This document shows, piece after piece, positions 1 through 5,361 of a stretch of DNA of 7,118 nt. This DNA is from an uncultured Haloferula sp. (GTDB lineage Bacteria > Verrucomicrobiota > Verrucomicrobiae > Verrucomicrobiales > Akkermansiaceae). The translations under genes were made by a program, and so were the position numbers. The notes under the pieces were generated by a model that searched no databases, was not told where the DNA came from, and saw only the letters and a list, made by a program, of their open reading frames with translations. Every line of letters begins with the position of its first letter. The stretch's first letter is position 1. The DNA lies in contig CAMPGU010000216.1 in assembly GCA_946885645.1 (NCBI GenBank), positions 1 to 7,118 of the forward strand, written 5' to 3'.

Positions 1-1
1 G

Positions 2-1696
2 AGATCGCACCGCTGTTCTCGAAGCGCCCGCACCGCTCCGTCGCCACCGCCGGAAGCGGAACCCGTGAGACCGCCTCATGTGCCGGTGGAAGCGGAAGTG
101 CCCGGGCCGGTGAAGGTTGTTCCTCCGGAACCACCTGTCGTGCGCGAGGAGCCCTCTCCGGTCCGTGAAGCGGCCCGGGTAGCACCGCCAGACGCGGTGG
201 AAGCTTCCCGCGTCGAGCCCTCTCCATCGGCGGAGCCACCCGCCCGGGAGCCTTACCGGCAAGCCGCACCACCGCCGCCTGCGCGTGCGGAGATGCCGGT
301 AGCCGTCTCTGCAGAACCACCGACCCGCCGGGAGCCCGAGCCGGAGATCCCGCAGCCGGCTCCCCCGCCTGCGATCCCAGTGGACGTGCCAGTCGCGCCG
401 GTGACGCCCCCGGAAGCAGCTTCTCCCGCGCAACCCGCTCCGGTGGTGCCCGCAGTGCAGCCCGTGGCAGAGCCCTTGCCCGCCGAGCCGGAAATAGCAG
501 TCAAGCCCGCGGAGCCTCCGGCTGCGGCGACCGTGGCTCCGATGCCCCAGGTCAAAATTTCCATAGGGCTTTCCGATGAGGCGCTGGATAACATCCGCCC
601 TGCGGCTCCCGCTCCCGTTCCTGCCAGTTCCGCCCCGGCACCCGCTCCCGTGGCGATCCCCGCCGTTCCACCGGCTCCCGAGCCTGCGCCCCGCCCGAAG
701 AAGAGCGAGGCCCCGGAGAAGCAGCGCAGGAGCATCCTCGTTCCCCTGTTGGTCCTCTTTGCCCTGATGTTGGGCGGGGGGGCAGCGGTGTTTTATCTTT
801 CCGGCCGATTGGGAGGAGGCGGCATCAAGGCGGCTCCCGTCGATCCCGGCGTGCAGGCGAAGATCCGGGAGTCCGAGTATTCGCAAACCGGCTGGCAGGA
901 AGAGGCACGGCAGGTGCTTTCGTCCTTCCTGGCGGCGGACACCCCGGCGGGCAAAGCGGCTTTCTCCATTCGCGGCAGCGAACTCCTGCCGCAGATGACA
1001 GCCTTCTACGGCGAAGGCGCGATCGATGACAGCGACACGCCGGTCTCCGGGTTCTCCGTCGAGACTCTGCCCGCTGAAGACCACAAGCGCGGCATCTTCC
1101 GGATGGTCTATGACCAGCCGCCGCAATTCGAGATGCGGGAGTTTTTCCGTCCTCTGGCGCCGCTTGAAGTCCAGTTCGGCGTGAGAGAGCCGGACCTGCT
1201 GCTGTCCTCGCTCGCGAAGGCCTCGAACTTTTCTTCCGAGCCGGTGAAGGTGGAGGTGTTTTTCAAGCGCCAGCCCGACGGTTTGAAGGTGGACTGGGAA
1301 ACCTTCGTGCAGACGAAGCACCGGACCTTCCGGACCTTCACCGAATTGCCGGATCCCGGCCGCAGCGGCATCTTCCGGCTCTTCGCGGTGGAGGACGTGC
1401 CGGAGAAGGGCCGCGCCTCGCAGGGGACCAAGACCTACCGTCTCGTCGATCCCGCTCATAAGACGGATTCCGTGCGGGTGGAGGTGCCTGTGGACTCCGA
1501 ACTGGGGAGATCCCTGTCGATTCTGAATTGGCGCGGGGTGGAAGGTGCCCGGCCGGTCACGAAGACGGTGACCCTGGAACTGGAGTGGACCCGGGAAGCG
1601 AGCCCGCGCCTCGCCATCAAGCGCTTCATCTGCTGGGAATTCCTCGGCATCGGCGGTCAGGCCGTGGACGGCTCTGCGGCAAGCGGGGGCAAGTGA
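2..1696 (+). CDS. Proline-rich single-pass membrane protein, 5'-partial, unknown function
   Basis: I do not recognise this gene. The frame is open to the left edge. The first start-like codon in the window is GTG 65, but Pro/Ala/Glu-rich sequence (SPPPEAEPV) already precedes it, so the real start is probably upstream. Counting from GTG 65 (543 residues): residues 1-215 are low-complexity Pro/Ala/Val/Glu, interrupted by an ordinary segment at 160-178 (QVKISIGLSDEALDNIR). A basic stretch (RPKKSEAPEKQRR) leads into a hydrophobic helix at about 223-247. Residues 250-543 form a mixed alpha/beta domain with several Trp, including the DGLKVDWETF segment near 407-415. By the positive-inside rule the Pro-rich part should be cytoplasmic and the C-terminal domain outside the membrane. 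A similar C-terminal domain occurs, as I remember, in unnamed verrucomicrobial proteins, which I cannot verify here. The stop overlaps the mnmE start by one base. A run of seven G lies at 776-782. That the gene is real is fairly sure; its function is unknown. Confidence 0.8.
   Translation, partial: RSHRCSRSARTAPSPPPEAEPVRPPHVPVEAEVPGPVKVVPPEPPVVREEPSPVREAARVAPPDAVEASRVEPSPSAEPPAREPYRQAAPPPPARAEMPVAVSAEPPTRREPEPEIPQPAPPPAIPVDVPVAPVTPPEAASPAQPAPVVPAVQPVAEPLPAEPEIAVKPAEPPAAATVAPMPQVKISIGLSDEALDNIRPAAPAPVPASSAPAPAPVAIPAVPPAPEPAPRPKKSEAPEKQRRSILVPLLVLFALMLGGGAAVFYLSGRLGGGGIKAAPVDPGVQAKIRESEYSQTGWQEEARQVLSSFLAADTPAGKAAFSIRGSELLPQMTAFYGEGAIDDSDTPVSGFSVETLPAEDHKRGIFRMVYDQPPQFEMREFFRPLAPLEVQFGVREPDLLLSSLAKASNFSSEPVKVEVFFKRQPDGLKVDWETFVQTKHRTFRTFTELPDPGRSGIFRLFAVEDVPEKGRASQGTKTYRLVDPAHKTDSVRVEVPVDSELGRSLSILNWRGVEGARPVTKTVTLELEWTREASPRLAIKRFICWEFLGIGGQAVDGSAASGGK
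66..721 (+). repeat. Low-complexity Pro/Ala/Glu-rich coding region
   Basis: About 215 codons are dominated by Pro, Ala, Val and Glu, with irregular PAP, PEP and PxxPxP strings but no fixed repeat unit that I can define. It is probably a disordered tether on the cytoplasmic side of the following transmembrane helix. Its antisense strand gives a Gly/Ala/Thr/Ser-rich open frame (253-735) that is only a shadow of this composition. The segment at about 542-598 breaks the pattern both in residue content and in lower GC. Confidence 0.75.
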
Positions 1697-3051
1697 TGAG
1701 CGGGGAAGTCACCACGGATACGATCGTCGCCCTCGCCAGTGGAGGCGGTACGGCGGCCGTGGCGCTGGTCCGGCTGTCCGGGCCGCGTGCGGAGGAAATC
1801 GCGGATCGGGCCTGCGGCGGTGCCGCCCGGGCTGCCGTCGAAAGGCGGGCCAGCCGGGCTAAAGTGCTCGATGCCGCGGGCAGGGTTATCGATGACGTTT
1901 TGTTGACCGTGTTCCGGGAGCGGCGGAGCTTCACGGGCGAGCCGGTGGTGGAGATCGCCTGTCACGGCGGGCGTCTCGTCACACGCCGTGTCGTCGAGCG
2001 CTTGCTGGAGTGCGGTGCGCGGCAGGCCGGGCCCGGGGAGTTCACGGAGCGGGCCTTTCTCAACGGCAAGCTGGATCTGACCCAGGCGGAAGCCGTGATG
2101 GACCTGATCTCCGCGCAGAGCGACCTCGCGCTGCGGGCCGCCCACGAGCAACTGGAGGGGGGCATCGGGCGGCAGACCGAGGAACTGCGTGCGGATTTGA
2201 TCGGTTTGGTAGCGCACCTGGAAGCGTGGATCGATTTCCCGGAAGAGGACATCGATCCGGATACGGGGGAGCTTTTCAAAGCCCGCATCGGCGCGAGCCG
2301 CGCGGGGATTTCCCGCCTGTTGGCGACCTCCGAGCAGGGCAGGATCCTCCGTGAAGGCGTGCGTACGGTCATCTGCGGCCGTCCGAACGCCGGCAAATCG
2401 AGCCTGCTAAACCTGCTGCTCGGCAGCGAGCGAGCAATCGTGAGCGATGAAGCCGGTACCACCCGCGACACCATCGAAGAGACCATAGTTCTGGATGGCA
2501 TCCCGCTACGCCTGATCGACACGGCGGGCCTGCGCGGCGAAGCCGGCGGCATCGAGCGCGAGGGAATGCGCCGCACCTTGCTGGAAGCGGGCCGTGCCGA
2601 TCTCTTGCTGGCGGTGCGCGATGCCACGCTGTCGCCCGGCGACAGCGAGTTCGAGCTGCCCCGGGAGGGTGGGGGACGTCTGGTGACCTTGCTTAACAAG
2701 TCCGATTTGGGCGAACACCCGGATTGGACAGGACAGGATGCCGTGCGGCTTTCCTGCACCACCGGGGAAGGCCTCGATGAACTTCGCAAACGCATCCGCG
2801 AGGTCCTGGACCTTGGTGAGGCGGATTGGGGCGAGCATGCGGTTGCGGTCAATACCCGGCACCGGGATTGCCTGCGCCGCGCGGAAGCTTCGCTCGCTGC
2901 CGCGGCCGAGCTGCTGGATCACGGCTCCGCCCCCGAACTCGCCGCCATGGAGTTGCGGGAGGCGATGGAAGCCCTCGGCGAGATCGCGGGAAAAGTGGAC
3001 GCGGAAGAAGTGCTCGGCGCGATCTTCAGCCGCTTTTGCATCGGGAAGTAG
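1696..3051 (+). CDS. mnmE: tRNA uridine-5-carboxymethylaminomethyl modification GTPase MnmE
   Basis: MnmE works with MnmG to place the carboxymethylaminomethyl group on C5 of wobble uridine (U34) in certain tRNAs, using a folate-derived one-carbon unit and glycine; it acts in the cytoplasm. The 451-residue length matches the family (about 450-455). An N-terminal folate-binding/dimerisation domain occupies roughly residues 1-120, starting TDTIVALAS and including the GEFTERAFLNGKLDLTQAEA region. A helical domain with an inserted GTPase follows. The GTPase shows G1 GRPNAGKS (228-235), G2 GTTRD (254-258), G3 DTAG (275-278), G4 NKSD (334-337) and a G5-like SCTTGEGL. The C-terminus FCIGK (447-451) carries the conserved catalytic-site Cys448. 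Nothing key is missing. ATG 1696 is chosen because the conserved N-terminus begins there and TGATG overlaps the upstream stop; GTG 1693 is an adjacent in-frame alternative. The frame stays open back to 1528, but that extension overlaps the upstream gene and is not family sequence. MnmG is not in the window. Confidence 0.98.
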   Translation: MSGEVTTDTIVALASGGGTAAVALVRLSGPRAEEIADRACGGAARAAVERRASRAKVLDAAGRVIDDVLLTVFRERRSFTGEPVVEIACHGGRLVTRRVVERLLECGARQAGPGEFTERAFLNGKLDLTQAEAVMDLISAQSDLALRAAHEQLEGGIGRQTEELRADLIGLVAHLEAWIDFPEEDIDPDTGELFKARIGASRAGISRLLATSEQGRILREGVRTVICGRPNAGKSSLLNLLLGSERAIVSDEAGTTRDTIEETIVLDGIPLRLIDTAGLRGEAGGIEREGMRRTLLEAGRADLLLAVRDATLSPGDSEFELPREGGGRLVTLLNKSDLGEHPDWTGQDAVRLSCTTGEGLDELRKRIREVLDLGEADWGEHAVAVNTRHRDCLRRAEASLAAAAELLDHGSAPELAAMELREAMEALGEIAGKVDAEEVLGAIFSRFCIGK

Positions 3052-3053
3052 AG

Positions 3054-3959
3054 TCAGTCCCCGTAGATTCCCATGGAGATGTCTCCCTGGGTTTTCTTGA
3101 TGATGACGTCGCCGTTGCGCTTTACGACGAGAGCACTTGAAGGGGCAAGAGCAGTACCATTACCCACCACGAATACGGGATCTCCCGGTTCCGCGGAGTC
3201 GAGGTCGCCGCTGATCGGTTCGTTGTATTCCCCTGCCACCACGGCGCAAAAGCTATCCGCCGTGAGACCGACACCGAGGGCCATGCCTCCCGTCCCGGTG
3301 ATCTCGTTCGAGGAACCGATTGTCCAGCCTACCGAACTCATGATATGATTGTTGCTACCGAAAGCGACTGACGTCGCCGTCTTCGTGTCGACGGCTGGCC
3401 CTTCAACCGTGTTCGATTGTCCGGACACAATCGAATGATCCGCACGCACCGTGTTGAATCGGCCTGAAATGGCTGAGTTCTCGCTTCCCCCTTCCACGAT
3501 ATTGGAGTAGCCGGAGAGCAAAACGTTCTTAGCAGCGCTGGTGTATCCGGTAAGGCCGGTCGCGTCTTTGCATAGGTCGTTGTCCCAGCCTACCACCAGC
3601 GACGACTGGGCACGGGCATCGTTTCCAGTCCCAACGATCGCGGAATAGAAGCTGGAGAGTCGCGTGCTCAATTTGTTTGAGTTCCCCACGATCAGGCCGC
3701 GGCCGGCGTCTGCCGTGCTTCCCGTGCGTAGGTTGTCATTGTTCCATCCGACAACAACCGCAGGGACGGCTGAAAGAACATTGGCCGTTTCCGTTGGGGT
3801 ATGCGATTCAATGGGTCCTGCGGAAGTGATGTACTGCCCCGCGGGAACAATCACATTGTCATCTCCCACCGGCGGACTCCAAGCGGTTGAAACCGCCATC
3901 CCGACGGCAAGTATCATGAGGGCACCGAGGGTTGTCTGCGACTTCAGGTTGCTTTTCAT
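3054..3959 (-). CDS. Exported beta-roll protein with YadA-head-like GxxN repeats
   Basis: A 301-residue protein, probably surface-located or secreted. Residues 1-27 look like a signal peptide (basic start, hydrophobic LGALMILAVGMAV, small residues to about 26). Residues 67-249 carry about eleven rungs of hydrophobic-x-G-x-x-N type, with the key Gly at 71, 92, 110, 124, 150, 166, 180, 201, 215, 229 (degenerate, no Asn) and 243. Several spacings are exactly 14 residues, the period of YadA/Hep_Hag head repeats, which form a trimeric left-handed beta-roll. The end (residues 261-301: DPVFVVGNGT, then SSALVVKRNGDV) resembles the segment that follows such repeats in many bacterial and phage-like fibre proteins. 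There is no coiled-coil stalk, no YadA beta-barrel anchor and no S74 chaperone domain, so how it would attach is unclear. ATG 3959 has only a weak AGAG-type ribosome site. It lies 30 bases after the upstream small gene, probably in the same transcript. GC is lower than in neighbouring genes, hinting at transfer. A role in adhesion or as an envelope structure is inference. Confidence 0.85.
   Translation of the reverse strand: MKSNLKSQTTLGALMILAVGMAVSTAWSPPVGDDNVIVPAGQYITSAGPIESHTPTETANVLSAVPAVVVGWNNDNLRTGSTADAGRGLIVGNSNKLSTRLSSFYSAIVGTGNDARAQSSLVVGWDNDLCKDATGLTGYTSAAKNVLLSGYSNIVEGGSENSAISGRFNTVRADHSIVSGQSNTVEGPAVDTKTATSVAFGSNNHIMSSVGWTIGSSNEITGTGGMALGVGLTADSFCAVVAGEYNEPISGDLDSAEPGDPVFVVGNGTALAPSSALVVKRNGDVIIKKTQGDISMGIYGD
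3213..3761 (-). repeat. Degenerate 14-residue beta-roll repeats (protein-level)
   Basis: This stretch encodes residues 67-249 of the beta-roll protein. The rungs read like VVVGWNN, IVGTGN, VVGWDN, LLSGYSN, AISGRFN, IVSGQSN, VAFGSNN and TIGSSN. Gly-to-Gly distances are 21, 18, 14, 26, 16, 14, 21, 14, 14 and 14 residues, so a 14-residue unit with loop insertions fits best. The DNA copies have diverged and are not recent tandem duplications. Confidence 0.75.
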
Positions 3960-3989
3960 CTCTGGTTTAGTGGTGATGGAATCGAGTAT

Positions 3990-4451
3990 TCAAAAAGGTT
4001 TTTCCGCCGCCGCCGTGGCGCTGTGCTCGATGGAAAGGCGGTGAAGTTCCCGCATGACTTCCTTGTCGTCCGCTTCGTCTTCCGTTGTTACGGCGTCCGC
4101 GAGCATCCTGCCCAAGCGGTCCCGGTCCTCGGGGGCTACGGCTTGAAGCCGGGACTTTGTGTCCGCCGTCTCCGGCTCTCGTCGTAAAAGACGGGAAACG
4201 GCTTCGTCGGAGGGTGATTTGTCGCGGGTGCGATGCTTCGTGGGCTTGGCAAGAAGTGCTGATTCCGGAACAGCAGGCCGCCATCCCTTGGGAGAGTGCG
4301 AAACTTCATTCCGAACATCCTCTCGTCCCGATGAATCACAGCTCCCGGAGCGGTTCAACGCCAGCAGCGTCAACACGCACGCCGTCGCGGTCAGTCCCAA
4401 GGCACCCAATTTCATCTGAGTTGTTATGTTCATGATCTTGGTTTCCGTCAA
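3990..4451 (-). CDS. Small signal-anchored charged protein, unknown function
   Basis: I do not recognise this gene. With the TTG start at 4451 it has 153 residues. After a short polar start there is a hydrophobic helix at about 15-32 (LGALGLTATACVLTLLALN) that could be a signal peptide or a membrane anchor. The middle (about 36-80) is polar and probably flexible. Residues 82-153 are strongly charged and predicted helical (SDEAVSRLLRREPE, then DRDRLGRMLADA and DDKEVMRELHRLSIEH). TTG is chosen because an AAGGAG sits 7 bases upstream, while the in-frame ATGs at 4433 and 4415 lack a good ribosome site. The open frame also extends upstream to 4697, but there it is the antisense of cobB. Cys38 lies in RSGSC, a poor lipobox. 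The gene is the first of a likely two-gene transcript with the beta-roll gene, so the product may help place or stabilise that protein at the envelope; this is inference. That it is coding is likely but not certain. Confidence 0.65.
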   Translation of the reverse strand: MTETKIMNITTQMKLGALGLTATACVLTLLALNRSGSCDSSGREDVRNEVSHSPKGWRPAVPESALLAKPTKHRTRDKSPSDEAVSRLLRREPETADTKSRLQAVAPEDRDRLGRMLADAVTTEDEADDKEVMRELHRLSIEHSATAAAEKPF

Positions 4452-4458
4452 TAGGCAT

Positions 4459-4464
4459 CTCCTT
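4459..4464 (-). promoter_or_regulatory. Shine-Dalgarno AAGGAG deciding a TTG start
   Basis: Read on the minus strand, AAGGAG is followed by 7 bases and then TTG at 4451. This is a near-ideal anti-16S match at ideal spacing. The same motif would be 25 bases from ATG 4433, too far to serve it. It is the strongest ribosome binding site I see in the window. Confidence 0.6.
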
Positions 4465-4489
4465 GATGTCTTCGAGAGAGCCCGGATCG

Positions 4490-4497
4490 TCCTAGGA
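4490..4497. promoter_or_regulatory. Perfect 8-base palindrome TCCTAGGA, possible operator
   Basis: The palindrome lies 38 bases upstream of the small gene's TTG start and 75 bases upstream of cobB. It contains CTAG, a tetramer scarce in many bacterial genomes. Position and symmetry fit a regulator site, but an 8-base palindrome can arise by chance. Confidence 0.2.
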
Positions 4498-4572
4498 TTG
4501 GCCGGGTCCTCGGCGCGCGGGTTCCGCCTGTTTCTGCTCGCCCGTCGGGCCGTCGGCGGTGTTTTTCGTCCC

Positions 4573-5271
4573 ATGAACATCGTCGTCCTCACCGGTGCCG
4601 GTATTTCCGCCGAGTCGGGGGTGCCTACATTCCGGGGACCTGACGGGCTATGGGAGGGACACCGGGTGGAGGACGTGGCCACCCCGCAAGCCTTCACCCG
4701 CGATCCGCAACTGGTGCATAAATTCTACAATGCGCGGCGAGCCAGATTGACGGACGGGAGCATCCTGCCGAATCCGGCGCACTCGGCCTTGGCCAAGCTC
4801 GCCCGCTGCCGGAAGCACCGGCTTTTCCTGGTGACCCAGAATATCGACGACCTGCATGAACGGGCCGGCTCGTCGGAACTGCTGCACATGCACGGGGAAC
4901 TGCTGAAAAGCCGCTGCACGCAATGCGGGGCGGTGGCTCCTTGTCGCGAGGACTTGAGCCGTGCCTCGATCTGCACAAGCTGCGGCGGGATCGACTGCCT
5001 GCGGCCGCATGTCGTGTGGTTCGGCGAGATGCCCTTCGGCCTCGACGAGATCGCCGCTGCCATCTCCCGCGCGGACCTCTTTGCTGCCATCGGCACCTCC
5101 GGGCTGGTTTACCCCGCGGCCGGATTCGTCTCCTGGGCCCGCGAGGCGGGGGTGAACACCTTGGAAATCAATCTCGATGAAAGTGCAGCCACGGGAATTT
5201 TCCACGAAAGCCGCCGCGGCATGGCAGGCGAGCTGGTGCCGCTATGGGTGAGGGAGTTGCTCGGGGAATAG
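4573..5271 (+). CDS. cobB: NAD-dependent protein deacylase, CobB-type sirtuin
   Basis: CobB removes acyl groups from protein lysines in the cytoplasm, consuming NAD+ and yielding nicotinamide and O-acyl-ADP-ribose; bacterial targets include acetyl-CoA synthetase. The 232-residue protein has the full sirtuin core: GAGIS (8-12), ESGVPTFRG (14-22), TQNIDDLHERAG (88-99), HMHGE with catalytic His107, two CxxC pairs for structural zinc (Cys115/118 and Cys134/137), LRPHVVWFGE (143-152), IGTSG (173-177) and EINL (198-201). FYNARRARL provides Tyr52 and Arg55, the YxxR pair of class III sirtuins that bind succinyl or malonyl lysine, so desuccinylation is likely besides deacetylation. All four zinc cysteines are present. 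ATG 4573 is chosen because the Rossmann-type start MNIVVLTGAGIS begins there. An in-frame ATG at 4426 would add 49 residues lying over the neighbouring divergent gene and is not family sequence. The ribosome site is weak (GGCGG about 12 bases upstream). It could be co-transcribed with the next gene, 90 bases on. Confidence 0.96.
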   Translation: MNIVVLTGAGISAESGVPTFRGPDGLWEGHRVEDVATPQAFTRDPQLVHKFYNARRARLTDGSILPNPAHSALAKLARCRKHRLFLVTQNIDDLHERAGSSELLHMHGELLKSRCTQCGAVAPCREDLSRASICTSCGGIDCLRPHVVWFGEMPFGLDEIAAAISRADLFAAIGTSGLVYPAAGFVSWAREAGVNTLEINLDESAATGIFHESRRGMAGELVPLWVRELLGE

Positions 5272-5361
5272 CGGTCACATCCGATGCGGATGCGCTTCCT
5301 ACGCCATTTCGCGCAAGGATCGGGGTTGATTTCCCGTTCGGATCGCAGACGCTGTCAGCTC

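Larger units (their letters stand above)
4452..4572. promoter_or_regulatory. Divergent intergenic region between the minus-strand cassette and cobB
   Basis: This 121-base gap should hold promoters for both directions. I see no clear -35/-10 pair on either strand; TAGGAT at 4493-4498 is a possible weak plus-strand -10, without a good -35 at proper spacing. An 8-base perfect palindrome, TCCTAGGA, lies at 4490-4497. The direct repeat CCGTCGG occurs at 4542-4548 and 4550-4556, just before cobB. These are candidates only. Confidence 0.4.

Noticed and set aside
65..1696. TonB-like protein
   Set aside because: The Pro-rich region lies before the membrane helix and the C-terminal domain shows no TonB signature.
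1962..2852. Long antisense open frame (296 codons) across mnmE
   Set aside because: It is Ser/Arg/Pro-rich with no recognisable motif, as expected opposite a GC-rich gene, and the sense strand is unmistakable MnmE.
3991..4003. AAAAAGGTTTTT as a terminator hairpin
   Set aside because: The A/T stem with a 2-base loop would not be stable, and it lies in the last codons of the small gene.
3664..4044. Plus-strand open frame opposite the beta-roll gene
   Set aside because: It spans the beginning of the beta-roll gene, the gap and the end of the small gene, and has no domain, while the minus frame shows a periodic repeat.
4332..4346. Lipoprotein signal in the small gene (RSGSC)
   Set aside because: The residues before Cys do not fit the usual L-[AS]-[GA]-C pattern and Cys comes several residues after the hydrophobic stretch, past an Arg.
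4085..4435. Plus-strand open frames opposite the small gene (also 4159-4419)
   Set aside because: They are Arg/Ser/Pro-rich without signal or motif. The minus frame has a strong ribosome site, a hydrophobic leader and charged helices. The choice is likely rather than certain.
4540..4566. Terminator-like hairpin GCCC-GTC-GGGC followed by GTTTTT before cobB
   Set aside because: The stem is only 4 base pairs, the T-run is interrupted, and there is no plus-strand gene ending just upstream.
4426..4572. Extended cobB start at ATG 4426
   Set aside because: It would add 49 residues before the usual sirtuin start and overlap the divergent gene.
4452..4697. Upstream extension of the small minus-strand gene to 4697
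   Set aside because: The extra residues are the antisense of the conserved sirtuin N-terminus and the divergent gap.
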